Of a stretch of 23,964 nucleotides of DNA, positions 1 to 7,894 are shown piece after piece (position 1 is the stretch's first letter; each line of letters starts with the position of its first letter). The notes under the pieces were generated by a model that saw only the letters and a program-made list of their open reading frames with translations, did not search any database and was not told where the DNA came from. The DNA comes from Ruthenibacterium sp. (lineage in GTDB: Bacteria > Bacillota > Clostridia > Oscillospirales > Ruminococcaceae). The position numbers and the translations under genes are program-made. The DNA is taken from positions 1 to 23,964 of the forward strand of contig JAHHSL010000030.1 of the NCBI GenBank assembly GCA_020025235.1, read 5' to 3'.

Positions 1-98
1 CAGGTGCAGCCTTCCTCATGGTCGTGATGATGATGCTCGTGCTCATGCTCGTGGTCATGGTCATGGCTGCAGCTTTCGCAGGTGCAGCCTTCCTCATG
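1..98 (-). repeat. 78-bp in-frame repeat coding the Cys/His tail of the CobW-type protein
   Basis: An identical 20-base string occurs at 1-20 and at 79-98, a period of 78 bp or 26 codons. On the minus strand both copies encode EEGCTC preceded by an acidic His-rich stretch. Between them lies a Cys-x-x-Cys and alternating His/Asp/Glu. The repeat is cut by the window edge, so the number of copies is unknown. Confidence 0.75.
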
Positions 99-758
99 CT
101 CATGGTGATGGTGGTGATGTGCGTGCGCCTGTTCCTGCTGCAAAGCTTCCAGCGCCTTGGCAAGGCTTTCCTTTTGCTCGGTGACGGCGAGCAGCTGTTC
201 GCCGGAAAGCTCGTCCCACGGGGTGGTGACGATCGGCGCGGATGCGTTGTGGCTGCGCAGCAGTGCGACGGCAGCCTCCAGCTTTTCGGGGGCCATGCCC
301 TCGGTACGGCTCAGGATGATCGCGCTTGCGTTTTCGATCTGATTGTTGTAAAATTCGCCGAAGTTGCGCGTATACACGCGGCACTTGGAAGCATCGGCAA
401 CGGTGACAAAGCCGGAAAGCTCGACGTCTGCACCAAGGTCGCGCACGGCGCCGATAACGTCGGAAAGCTTGCCGACGCCGGACGGCTCGATCAGGATGCG
501 GTCCGGATGATATTCATCCAGCACGCGGCGCATGGCGCGGCCGAAATCGCCCACCAGCGAACAGCAGATGCAGCCGGAGTTCATCTCCGTCACTTCGATT
601 CCGGCGTCCTTCATAAAGCCGCCGTCAATGCCGATCTGGCCGAATTCATTTTCGATCAGCACAAGCTTTTCACCGCGGTATGCTTCGGAGATCAGCTTTT
701 TGATCAGTGTGGTTTTGCCGGCACCCAGAAAGCCGGAGAAAATCGTGATTTTTGTCAT
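1..758 (-). CDS. CobW/COG0523-family GTPase (putative metallochaperone), 3' end outside window
   Basis: The first 252 residues are visible; the gene continues past the left edge. The start is the ATG at 756-758, behind a GGAGG about 5 bases upstream. Walker A GFLGAGKTT lies at residues 9-17, the family's CxCC metal-binding motif (CICC) at 63-66, and a switch/Walker B-like segment ILIEPSG at 88-94. COG0523 proteins are G3E GTPases that insert or deliver metals such as zinc, cobalt or nickel. From residue 212 the chain is almost all His, Asp, Glu and Cys, including six consecutive His (214-219) and EEGCTCESC (222-230), starting again at 248. The expected NKxD guanine-specificity motif reads SRTE (150-153). 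It follows the small membrane protein at 834-1151 by 75 bp, probably as one transcript. No neighbouring metal transporter or apo-enzyme identifies the metal, so substrate is unknown. Confidence 0.9.
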   Translation of the reverse strand, partial: MTKITIFSGFLGAGKTTLIKKLISEAYRGEKLVLIENEFGQIGIDGGFMKDAGIEVTEMNSGCICCSLVGDFGRAMRRVLDEYHPDRILIEPSGVGKLSDVIGAVRDLGADVELSGFVTVADASKCRVYTRNFGEFYNNQIENASAIILSRTEGMAPEKLEAAVALLRSHNASAPIVTTPWDELSGEQLLAVTEQKESLAKALEALQQEQAHAHHHHHHEHEEGCTCESCSHDHDHEHEHEHHHHDHEEGCT

Positions 759-833
759 GGGAAACCTCCATTGTAACGATAAACGCCGCGTGTGAAAACA
801 GCGGCGGAAATAAGCCGAGCAGGACGCGCGGGA

Positions 834-1151
834 TCACTCCCAGTCCTGAAAATCGGCAGGGTCTGCAATTTTGCAAGGGTCTGTTTCATGCGCGACAGGC
901 GCGGCATCGACCGGATTGCGGTTCGGGCTGGAAGGCATGGATGCCTCCGGGCAGAACGGGCGGCGGGGAGCTTCTTCGCTTTCCGCGTCTGCATCCGGTT
1001 CGTCGTCCTCGGGAAATTCACCGGCCTCTACGGTATATACAACGTCTTCCAGCTCTTCTTTTTGGCGGTTGAAAAAATTTACGGCGGCGATTGCAACACC
1101 GGCTGCCGCGGCAACTGCGGCAATCGCACCCAGTTTCGGAAGAATACTCAT
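834..1151 (-). CDS. Small hypothetical protein with one N-terminal membrane segment
   Basis: 105 residues, starting at an ATG with a GGAGGTTCTT ribosome binding site just upstream. Residues 5-26 form an Ala/Val/Ile-rich hydrophobic segment, followed by a short basic stretch (NRQK). The rest is acidic, low-complexity and Pro/Ser/Ala-rich, probably disordered. The charge pattern suggests a single-pass anchor, but which side the tail faces is not clear. I do not recognise a family. It is the first gene behind a strong minus-strand promoter at 1202-1230 and sits directly upstream of the CobW-type GTPase, so co-transcription is likely. That gives no firm clue to function. Confidence 0.7.
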   Translation of the reverse strand: MSILPKLGAIAAVAAAAGVAIAAVNFFNRQKEELEDVVYTVEAGEFPEDDEPDADAESEEAPRRPFCPEASMPSSPNRNPVDAAPVAHETDPCKIADPADFQDWE

Positions 1152-1201
1152 AAGAACCTCCAGATCTGAAAAAGAGATCGTGTCAAAAAACGAACACTTT
1201 C

Positions 1202-1230
1202 ATTATACACAGGAACGGTATACTTTTCAA
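1202..1230 (-). promoter_or_regulatory. Sigma-A promoter for the small membrane protein and CobW-type gene
   Basis: On the minus strand, TTGAAA (1230-1225) and TATAAT (1207-1202) are 17 bp apart, a near-consensus vegetative promoter. It lies about 50 bp upstream of the ATG at 1151. It is back to back with the brnQ promoter. Confidence 0.8.
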
Positions 1231-1284
1231 GCGCGGCAAAGCGGCAAACTTTTCAGAAAAAATAAAAAACAGCACAAACAGCTC

Positions 1285-1313
1285 TTGATTTCTGCAAAAC
1301 AGAGTGCTATAAT
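1285..1313 (+). promoter_or_regulatory. Sigma-A promoter of the T-box/brnQ transcript
   Basis: TTGATT (1285-1290) and TATAAT (1308-1313) have a 17-bp spacer, with an extended -10 TG at 1305-1306. Transcription would start near 1320, at the 5' edge of the T-box leader. Confidence 0.85.
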
Positions 1314-1319
1314 GCAGGC

Positions 1320-1586
1320 AATATGTAAAATTCCTCAGACGGGAACAAGTAGCGTCTGGCGGGTCTTTGCAGAGAGACAGCGGTTGGTGCAAGCTGTCAG
1401 GACAGCCAAAACGTGAAATCATCCCCGAGAAGCAAGCTGAACACAGAAGTAAGCACGCCGGAGTCAAGCCACGTTATCGGTGAGCTGCATTGATCGATGC
1501 AGAAAAGTGCCGGATCATCCGATCCGGAATCAAGGTGGTACCGCGGTTTACAAAGAATCGTCCTTTCGCAAGGACGATTCTTTTTT
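1320..1586 (+). promoter_or_regulatory. T-box riboswitch with isoleucine (ATC) specifier
   Basis: The leader carries the T-box hallmarks in order: the GTAGCGTCTGG-type Stem I start near 1349, an AGAGAGACAGCGG segment, the GGTTGGTGCAAGC apical loop region, a specifier loop reading GTGAA-ATC-A (specifier codon 1418-1420), and the antiterminator core AAGGTGGTACCGCGG at 1532-1546. A rho-independent terminator follows. T-boxes bind uncharged tRNA through the specifier and the NCCA end. Binding of uncharged tRNA stabilises the antiterminator and allows readthrough. An ATC codon reads tRNA-Ile, which fits control of a branched-chain amino acid transporter: expression should rise when isoleucine charging falls. 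Specifier placement is by motif context, not by computed folding. Confidence 0.92.
1553..1586 (+). terminator. T-box intrinsic terminator
   Basis: A perfect 13-bp stem (1553-1565 with 1570-1582) with a four-base loop, followed by T residues to 1586. It is the alternative to the antiterminator that contains the T-box core. Confidence 0.9.
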
Positions 1587-1645
1587 GTTTTGCGGAGCCG
1601 ATGCGCCGAGCGGTCATACGCGCAGCAATACGGGGAGGTATAATG

Positions 1646-2962
1646 ATGAAATTAGGAAAAAAACAAATGGTACTCGTAAGCTTTATGCTGTTTTCGCTGT
1701 TTTTCGGCGCGGGCAACCTGATCTTTCCGCCGTTTTTGGGGCAGAGCGCGGGCAGCGCAACGCCGGTTGCCATGCTGGGCTTTCTGATCACGGCCGTGGT
1801 GCTGCCGGTGCTGGGCGTGGTTGCCGTGGCGGAATTTGACGGCCTGGATAAGCTGGCAAGCAAGGTGGATGCGCGCTTTGCGATCGTATTTACGATCCTG
1901 ATCTATCTTTCGATCGGCCCGGGTCTTGGCATCCCGCGTGCGGCGTCCGTTCCGTTTGAAATGGCAATTTCGCCGTATCTGCCTGAAGGCGCTTCGTTCC
2001 GCCTGTTCATGCTGGGCTATTCCATGGCGTTTTTCCTGATTGCAGGCTGGCTTGCCCTGACGCCGAATAAGCTTGTCGACCGCATCGGCCGTTTCCTGAC
2101 GCCGAGCCTGCTGACGCTGCTTGTCCTGCTGTTTTTGTGCTTTGTGGCAAACGGCACAAGCGGTGTTTCCCAGCCGACCGGCATGTACAGCGAGGGCGCG
2201 TTCGTCAAGGGCTTTCTGGAAGGCTACAACACTATGGATACCATTGCCGCGCTGAACTTCGGGCTTGTGATCGCAACCACGCTGCGCAGCATGAATGTCA
2301 AGGAAAAGAAAAGCGTGATGAGCTACACGGTCAAGGCCGGCATTGCGGCAGGCAGCATCCTTTCGGCGATCTATGTGATGCTTTCCTTCATGGGGATGAA
2401 AAGCTCTGCCGTGTATGATCTGAAGGACAACGGCGCATGGACGCTGCGCTGCATCGTGCATCAGCTGTTTGGTGAAGCGGGCGCTGTGATCCTTGCCGCG
2501 ATCTTCACACTGGCATGCCTGACGACCTGCGTCGGGCTGATCAACTCCATTTCACAGTATTTTTCCGGTCTGACAAAGCGCGTTTCGTACCGCAGCTGGG
2601 TGCTGATGATCACGGGCTTCTCCTTTGTCGTGTGCAATCAGGGCCTGAACGTCATCCTCAGCATCTCGGTCCCGGTCCTGAATGCGATCTATCCCGTTTC
2701 GATCGTGCTGATCGTTCTGGGTCTGCTGGATAAAAAGCTCAAGGGCAGCCGCATGATCTATCCGTGCACTGTCGGCGTGGTTGCAGTCGTCAGCGTGATC
2801 TATGCTGTCGATCAGCTTGTTGCGCCCGAAAGCTTCTTCTGTCCGTGGCTGCCGCTGTACCGTTACGGTATGGGCTGGGTCCCGGTGGCGCTGGTTGTCG
2901 GCGGCCTGAGCCTTGTGCTCGATAAAGTCTGCTTTGCCGAAAAGGCGGGCAGCGAAGCGTAA
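1646..2962 (+). CDS. brnQ: Branched-chain amino acid:cation symporter, BrnQ/LIVCS family
   Basis: About 438 residues, the usual length for this family, with around twelve hydrophobic segments. The N-terminal signature is present: FSLFFGAGNLIFPPFLGQSAG followed by GIPRAASVPFEMAISP. LIVCS proteins import leucine, isoleucine and valine using Na+ or H+. Two adjacent ATGs occur (1643 and 1646); GGGAGGT at 1633-1639 gives a better spacing to 1646, so 1643 is the alternative. The longer open frame from 1490 runs through the T-box terminator and is not coding. The gene is alone in its transcript and ends at a strong terminator. The isoleucine T-box upstream gives the clearest evidence for its substrate class and regulation. 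Confidence 0.93.
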   Translation: MKLGKKQMVLVSFMLFSLFFGAGNLIFPPFLGQSAGSATPVAMLGFLITAVVLPVLGVVAVAEFDGLDKLASKVDARFAIVFTILIYLSIGPGLGIPRAASVPFEMAISPYLPEGASFRLFMLGYSMAFFLIAGWLALTPNKLVDRIGRFLTPSLLTLLVLLFLCFVANGTSGVSQPTGMYSEGAFVKGFLEGYNTMDTIAALNFGLVIATTLRSMNVKEKKSVMSYTVKAGIAAGSILSAIYVMLSFMGMKSSAVYDLKDNGAWTLRCIVHQLFGEAGAVILAAIFTLACLTTCVGLINSISQYFSGLTKRVSYRSWVLMITGFSFVVCNQGLNVILSISVPVLNAIYPVSIVLIVLGLLDKKLKGSRMIYPCTVGVVAVVSVIYAVDQLVAPESFFCPWLPLYRYGMGWVPVALVVGGLSLVLDKVCFAEKAGSEA

Positions 2963-2992
2963 AAAGCGCTTTGAAAAGAAAACAAAATGCAC

Positions 2993-3028
2993 AAAGGCCG
3001 TACCGGAATTTCCGGTGCGGCCTTTTTT
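2993..3028 (+). terminator. Intrinsic terminator of brnQ
   Basis: AAAGGCCGTACCGGA pairs with TCCGGTGCGGCCTTT with one G-U pair, followed by a run of T to 3028. Confidence 0.9.
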
Positions 3029-3076
3029 CTGTCCGGCAGAAGTGCCGGGTGCGGCAGATTTTTTTAAAGCACAAAG

Positions 3077-3106
3077 CAAAACGGCACGCGGTTCACCGCG
3101 CGCCGT
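3077..3106 (-). terminator. Probable terminator after the nitroreductase gene
   Basis: An 11-bp GC-rich inverted repeat (3081-3106) with one mismatch is followed on the minus strand by TTTTGCTTTG. The T-tract is interrupted, so termination may be incomplete. Confidence 0.6.
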
Positions 3107-3143
3107 CTGAACTTTCAACATTCTGCAGGAATTTGTGGAAAAT

Positions 3144-3659
3144 TTACTCGACCCAGCTGATAAGCTCCTGCGCCGTTTTGCGCTTTTTCGCACGCAGCGC
3201 ATCGCCGGGTGCGGCATAGCCAAGCGCCACGACAAGCCGCACATGCGCCGCCGTGTTCACAACCGACTGCACTGCCGCTTCGTCAAACCAGCCGATGATG
3301 CACGAGGCAACGTCCAGTTCCTGCGCGCGGCAGACAAGCTGGGAGACGGCAAGCCCGATGTCGATGGAAGCATAATGCTCCGAAGTGCGCGGTTCGTTTG
3401 CGGGGACGTCGTCCGTCACGACGATGAATGCGGGGCAGTCGCTTACAAAACGGTTCATGCCTTCGCCCTGCATGGTGGGCGCAAGACGGTGCGCGGCTTC
3501 ACCCGTGACGGCAAAATAATGATAGGGCTGCCGGTTGCAGGCGCTCGGCGCAAGGCGCGCCGCATCCAGGATTTCGGCAAGGGTATCGCGGGAAACGCTG
3601 CGCGCGGGGTCATACGCGCGGCAGCTCTGGCGTGCAAGGATCAGATTTTTGTAATCCAT
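3144..3659 (-). CDS. Nitroreductase-family flavoprotein
   Basis: 171 residues. The N-terminal RQSCRAYDP (residues 10-18) and APSACNRQPYHYFAV are the typical FMN-binding start of the nitroreductase superfamily. The C-terminal GYAAPGDALRAKKRK matches the usual GYP-type end with basic FMN-phosphate contacts. These enzymes use FMN and NAD(P)H to reduce nitro compounds, quinones or flavins; the natural substrate cannot be told here. The length is at the short end of the family. A GGAGG-type site lies just upstream of the ATG. It is the last gene of the minus-strand run, 24 bp after the glycosyltransferase, and a hairpin follows it. Confidence 0.88.
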   Translation of the reverse strand: MDYKNLILARQSCRAYDPARSVSRDTLAEILDAARLAPSACNRQPYHYFAVTGEAAHRLAPTMQGEGMNRFVSDCPAFIVVTDDVPANEPRTSEHYASIDIGLAVSQLVCRAQELDVASCIIGWFDEAAVQSVVNTAAHVRLVVALGYAAPGDALRAKKRKTAQELISWVE

Positions 3660-3683
3660 AAAAACCTCCGAAAAGGAAAACGA

Positions 3684-4487
3684 TCATTTGTGTTCTGCGG
3701 ATGCGACCAGATATTTGCAGATCTGCGGCTTGAATTTTTCGTACAGGCCGAGAGATTCGTACAGGTGCTTATAATATGTAAAAAGAGTCGATTTGGTTTT
3801 GACAACGCCCATGAGGTCGATCTGCGTCTGCGTGATGCTTTTTTCGTTGCGCACATAATAGTAGATCGGGGTGTCGATCGCGCAGAAGCGGTGTGCGTAG
3901 CGGATGTATTCCAGATTGAACAGGAAGTCCTCGCTCCAGTCCAGCTCTTCGCGGCACAGGATGCCGTTATCTTTGATCAGCGCCGTGCGGTACAGCTTGT
4001 TCCACAGCACGCCGTAATAAAAGCTGGCAGGCTCGCACATCAGTTCGCGCGCAAATTCGCGCTGATCCATAACATCGCGGCGGCGCAGAAAGCCGTGCTT
4101 TGTGACGTCTTCGCCATCCACGCGGTAATAGTGTGCGATGACAAGATCGGCGCCGGCATGCTCGGAACATTCGATCAGGCTGGCGGTGGCGTTGGGGGCA
4201 AGGTAATCGTCGCTGTCCACGAACTGCAGATACTTGCCCTGCGCGGCACTGATGCCCGCGTTGCGCGCAGCGGAAACACCGGAATTTTCACGGTCGATGA
4301 CGTGTACGCGCGGGTCGATGCGTTCATACATATGGCAGATCGGGCTGGAAGCATCCGTGCTGCCATCATTGACAAGAAAGACTTCGATATTGTGATAGGT
4401 TTGTTTGCGTACACTTTCGATGCACCGGGCAAGATCCGGCGCGGCATTGTACACGGGGATAACGATTGATACGAGCGGCTGTTCCAA
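3684..4487 (-). CDS. Family 2 glycosyltransferase (GT-A fold)
   Basis: 267 residues. The N-terminus has the GT2 signature VSIVIPVYNA (6-15), VNDGSTD (39-45), NSGVSAARNAG (68-78) and the metal/nucleotide-sugar motif VDSDD (90-94). These enzymes transfer a sugar from a nucleotide sugar to a lipid, polysaccharide or protein acceptor at the cytoplasmic face. There is no obvious transmembrane segment at the C-terminus. The start is a TTG (4485-4487) 9 bases after GGAGG; no better ATG lies nearby. It sits between an ABC exporter and a nitroreductase. No other glycan genes are near, so the acceptor is unknown; a role in cell-surface glycan synthesis is an inference. Confidence 0.9.
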   Translation of the reverse strand: MEQPLVSIVIPVYNAAPDLARCIESVRKQTYHNIEVFLVNDGSTDASSPICHMYERIDPRVHVIDRENSGVSAARNAGISAAQGKYLQFVDSDDYLAPNATASLIECSEHAGADLVIAHYYRVDGEDVTKHGFLRRRDVMDQREFARELMCEPASFYYGVLWNKLYRTALIKDNGILCREELDWSEDFLFNLEYIRYAHRFCAIDTPIYYYVRNEKSITQTQIDLMGVVKTKSTLFTYYKHLYESLGLYEKFKPQICKYLVASAEHK

Positions 4488-4538
4488 CGGATGATTCCTC
4501 CTTTTCTGTAAGCGTTGGGGTGATAAAAAGCGGTAAAT

Positions 4539-6320
4539 TTACAGGATCGGCTTGTCGAGATTGGCGGCAGTGGACCAAAGGTCGTAATAGACGCCCTTTC
4601 GGGCAAGCAGCTCCTGATGCGTGCCTTCTTCTTCGATGCCGTCCTCACCCAGAACCAGGATGCGGTCGGCGTTCTGGATCGTCGTCAGGCGGTGGGCGAT
4701 CGTCACGGTGGTGCGTCCTGCGGCAAGGCGTGCAAGGCTCTGGCCGACAATGTGTTCGCTTTCATTGTCAAGCGCACTGGTCGCTTCGTCCAGGATCAGG
4801 ATCGGCGGGTTCTTCAAAAAGACGCGCGCAATGGAGATGCGCTGCTTCTGCCCGCCGGAAAGCTTGACGCCGCGTTCGCCGACATAGGTGTCATAGCCGT
4901 TTTGCAGCGCGCTGATAAATTCGTGCGCGCCTGCCATTTCGGCGGCTTTCTGCACCTCCTCGCGGGTGGCGCCGGGGCGGCCGTAGGCGATGTTTTCGTA
5001 CACCGTGCCGGAAAAGAGATAAACGTCCTGCTGCACGATGCCGACAGCGCCGCGCAGCGAACGCAGCGTGATATCGCGCACATCGTGTCCATCGATGCGC
5101 ACATGGCCATCGGTGGCGTCATAAAAACGCGGGATCAGGCTGCACAGCGTCGTTTTGCCGCCGCCGGAAGGCCCGACAAGCGCCAGCTTTTCGCCGGGGC
5201 GCACATCCAGATCCAGATGATGCAGCACCTTGTTGTGGTCGTCGGGATATTCAAAGCTGACGTCCTCGAACGTGATGCGTCCCTGTACGCTGTCAAGGTC
5301 AACGGCGTTTTCGGCGTCGAAGATCTCAACGTCCGCGTCCATGATCTCGCAGAAGCGCTCGATGCCCGTCATGCCGCGCTGGAACTGTTCGGCAAATTCG
5401 ATGATGCGGCGGATCGCCGTCAAAAGAGCGGTGACATACAGTACATAGGCGACGAAATCGCCGGGGGCGATTTTGCCGTATACAAGGAACAGGCCGCCCG
5501 CCACGATGACCACCAGATACATCAAACCGTCAAACAGGCGCGTCGTGGTGGTGAAAAGACCCATCCAGAAATAGGTGTCCTTTTTGATATTGAGAAATTC
5601 ATCGTTGTCGCGTGCGAACTTTTCGCGTTCGGCATCTTCGCCGCAGAACGCCTTCACCACGCGTTCGCCCAGAAGGGTGTCTTCGATGCGGGCGTTCAGC
5701 TCCCCGATGTGGCTGCGCTGGCGGCGGAAGTTTGCGCGCACCATATGGTTGAACCGGGTGCAGCACACAAGCATAACGGGAACCACCGCAAAGACGATCA
5801 AAGTCAGCGGCAGGTTCATGCCGGAAAGGATCAGAAAGGCGACCAGGCATTTCAATCCGGCGATAAAAAATTCCTCCGGGCAGTGATGCGCAAATTCGGT
5901 CACATCAAACAGATCGTTCGTGATGCGTCCCATGATCTGGCCGACCTTCGTGTTGGCAAAATAGCTGTCGGAAAGCTTCTGCAGATGATCGAATGCGTCA
6001 CGGCGCATATCGGTTTCGATGCGCGCACCCATGACGTGACCGACATTTGCCATAAAATAGCTTGCCAGTGCGTCGACAACGCGCAGCACAAAGTATACGG
6101 CGCCGGTGGTCAGGATGTACCGCACCGTCAGCCCGGCAAGATCGTAAAGCGCCATATTGGTGAGCGAGCGCATGATAAGCGGCAGCACCAGCTCGCACAC
6201 GGTCGTGAGCGAAGCGCAGAAAAGGTCGAAGGCAAGAACGCCTTTATAGCGTGCAAGATAAGGACGGAACCGGCGCAGCAGCATCGGCGTCGTCATACCG
6301 GAAGTGTTAGTGTTTTTCAT
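4539..6320 (-). CDS. ABC exporter half-transporter (fused permease-ATPase)
   Basis: 593 residues in the usual order: six-helix membrane domain (about 20-320), then ATPase. Walker A GPSGGGKTT is at 383-391, Q-loop QQD at 430-432, signature LSGGQ at 487-491, Walker B ILILDE at 507-512 and H-loop His543. All catalytic motifs are intact. The type IV (MsbA/LmrA-like) architecture implies a homodimer, or a heterodimer with a partner that is not present here. The start ATG has AAGGAG upstream. It follows pncB by 39 bp and precedes the glycosyltransferase by 51 bp. Substrate cannot be assigned: multidrug, lipid and peptide export are all possible. Pairing with the glycosyltransferase hints at a lipid or glycolipid, weakly. 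Confidence 0.93.
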   Translation of the reverse strand: MKNTNTSGMTTPMLLRRFRPYLARYKGVLAFDLFCASLTTVCELVLPLIMRSLTNMALYDLAGLTVRYILTTGAVYFVLRVVDALASYFMANVGHVMGARIETDMRRDAFDHLQKLSDSYFANTKVGQIMGRITNDLFDVTEFAHHCPEEFFIAGLKCLVAFLILSGMNLPLTLIVFAVVPVMLVCCTRFNHMVRANFRRQRSHIGELNARIEDTLLGERVVKAFCGEDAEREKFARDNDEFLNIKKDTYFWMGLFTTTTRLFDGLMYLVVIVAGGLFLVYGKIAPGDFVAYVLYVTALLTAIRRIIEFAEQFQRGMTGIERFCEIMDADVEIFDAENAVDLDSVQGRITFEDVSFEYPDDHNKVLHHLDLDVRPGEKLALVGPSGGGKTTLCSLIPRFYDATDGHVRIDGHDVRDITLRSLRGAVGIVQQDVYLFSGTVYENIAYGRPGATREEVQKAAEMAGAHEFISALQNGYDTYVGERGVKLSGGQKQRISIARVFLKNPPILILDEATSALDNESEHIVGQSLARLAAGRTTVTIAHRLTTIQNADRILVLGEDGIEEEGTHQELLARKGVYYDLWSTAANLDKPIL

Positions 6321-6359
6321 GATTCTCCTTGAATGTTTTATGGTTGCAAAGACGGCAGA

Positions 6360-7811
6360 TCAGCGGGTGACGTTGTTCAGCAGGCGCTGGCGTTCATCCC
6401 ACAGCTTCTGCGAAAGATCGACGTAATAGCGGTGCGGGTTTTCAAAGCGCGTCACTTCGTCCCACAGCGTACCGATCTGCGCAGAGCAGAATTCGCGGAT
6501 CTCGTTCAGGGACGGCGTTTCGTACACGCGCTTGCCGTTCACATAGATCGGACGGTTGAGCCGTTCGGCGTATACGTTGGTGAAGGTGCGCTTTTTCCAC
6601 GTTTCGGCCGGATCGAACAGCGTGATGCCGTCGGAGACATCCACCGTTTCGTCCGCCATGGTGATGTAGTCGGCCATAGCCTTGCCGGTTTCGTTGTCGT
6701 AGATGCGGTACAGGTTTTTCAGGTGCGGCACCGTCGTCTTTTCGGCGGTTTCGCTCACCTTGATCTTCGGGGTGTATTCACCGTTTTCGCGCACGGCAGC
6801 CAGCTTATAAACGCCGCCGAACACGGGGTCGCTCTTGCTGGTGATCATGTTTTCACCGATGCCGAAGCTGTTGATCTGCGCGCCCTGCTGCAGAAGATCG
6901 CGCACAAGGTATTCATCCAGCGAATTGGAAGCGCACACGCCGCAGTCCGGATATCCGGCTTCGTCCAGCATCCGGCGCGCTTTTTTGGAAAGATACGCGA
7001 TATCGCCCGAATCGATGCGCACGCCCTTCGGACGGATGCCCATGGGCTTGAGCACTTCGTCAAATACGCGGATCGCGTTGGGAACGCCGCTTTTCAGCAC
7101 GCTGTATGTATCCACAAGCAGGGTGCAGTTGTCGGGGTACAGTTCGGCATAATGGCGGAATGCATCGTATTCGCTGGGGAACATCTGCACCCAGCTGTGT
7201 GCCATGGTGCCCAGTGCAGGGATGCCGTACAGACGGTCTGCCATAACGCAGGCGGTGCCGGAAACACCGGCGATGTATGCGGCGCGCGCGCCGAGCACGG
7301 CGGCGTCATAGCCCTGTGCGCGGCGGGAGCCGAATTCCATGACCGGACGTCCCTGTGCGGCGCGCACGATGCGGTTCGTCTTGGTGGCGATCAGGCTCTG
7401 GTGGTTGAATGTGACAAGCAGCAGCGTTTCGATCAGCTGCGCTTCGATCGCAGGGCCTTCCACGATCACGATCGGCTCGTGCGGGAAGATCGGCGTGCCT
7501 TCGCGCACGGCCCAGATATTGCAGTGAAATTCAAAGGTGCGCAGATATTCCAGGAATTTTTCGGAAAAACAGCCCTTGCCGCGCAGGTATTCGATATCGC
7601 CTTCGGAAAAGTGCAGATCGTCGATGACCTCGCAGAACTGTTCAAGACCGGCGGCAATGGCAAAGCCGCCGTTATCGGGCACCTTGCGGAAGAACATATC
7701 AAAGACGGCGGTCTTGTCGGTATAGCCCTCTTCAAAATAGCCTGCCGCCATGGTCAGTTCATAAAAGTCCATAAGCAGAGTAAGGTTGCGTTCAGAATTG
7801 ATATTCGTCAT
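6360..7811 (-). CDS. pncB: Nicotinate phosphoribosyltransferase
   Basis: 483 residues. The N-terminus LLMDFYELTMAAGYF (12-26) is diagnostic, together with EFGSRRAQG (159-167) and GTMAHSW (201-207), whose His205 matches the autophosphorylated His of the family. RIDSGDI and GIGENMITS (phosphate-binding region) follow. The enzyme converts nicotinate and PRPP to nicotinate mononucleotide, with ATP hydrolysis, in the Preiss-Handler route of NAD salvage. The length fits the bacterial and archaeal long form. The ribosome binding site is weak (GGAA about 8 bases upstream), so the start at 7811 is a little uncertain. No other NAD genes are in view. It lies 83 bp after the D-Ala carboxypeptidase; a GC-rich hairpin at 7867-7886 lies in that gap but lacks a T-tract. 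Confidence 0.95.
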   Translation of the reverse strand: MTNINSERNLTLLMDFYELTMAAGYFEEGYTDKTAVFDMFFRKVPDNGGFAIAAGLEQFCEVIDDLHFSEGDIEYLRGKGCFSEKFLEYLRTFEFHCNIWAVREGTPIFPHEPIVIVEGPAIEAQLIETLLLVTFNHQSLIATKTNRIVRAAQGRPVMEFGSRRAQGYDAAVLGARAAYIAGVSGTACVMADRLYGIPALGTMAHSWVQMFPSEYDAFRHYAELYPDNCTLLVDTYSVLKSGVPNAIRVFDEVLKPMGIRPKGVRIDSGDIAYLSKKARRMLDEAGYPDCGVCASNSLDEYLVRDLLQQGAQINSFGIGENMITSKSDPVFGGVYKLAAVRENGEYTPKIKVSETAEKTTVPHLKNLYRIYDNETGKAMADYITMADETVDVSDGITLFDPAETWKKRTFTNVYAERLNRPIYVNGKRVYETPSLNEIREFCSAQIGTLWDEVTRFENPHRYYVDLSQKLWDERQRLLNNVTR

Positions 7812-7894
7812 GGTTGATTCCGGCTTTCTTTATAAAATAAGGTGTTGTGATATGGCTGTATCTGAATCGGCGCTTTGCGGCGCCGACTGCAAAG

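Noticed and set aside
1..100. CRISPR-like or satellite repeat at the left edge
   Set aside because: The period is exactly 26 codons in frame with a protein, with no regular spacers. It is a coding repeat.
18..776. Long plus-strand open frame across the left edge, starting with a Met/Val/Leu-rich stretch
   Set aside because: It is the antisense of the His-rich CobW-type gene; the Met/Val runs are reversed His/Asp codons. It has no ribosome binding site or recognisable domain.
1490..1645. N-terminal extension of BrnQ by about 50 residues
   Set aside because: It runs through the T-box core and terminator, lacks a ribosome binding site, and the family begins near the ATG at 1643/1646.
3135..7817. 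Very long plus-strand open frames (3135-4469, 4617-6332, 6333-7817)
   Set aside because: They lie opposite well-supported minus-strand genes with complete motifs. Long antisense frames are expected with this GC-rich third-position codon use.
7867..7886. GC-rich hairpin between dacA and pncB as a terminator
   Set aside because: The stem is clear but no T-tract follows on the minus strand, so I do not call it a terminator.
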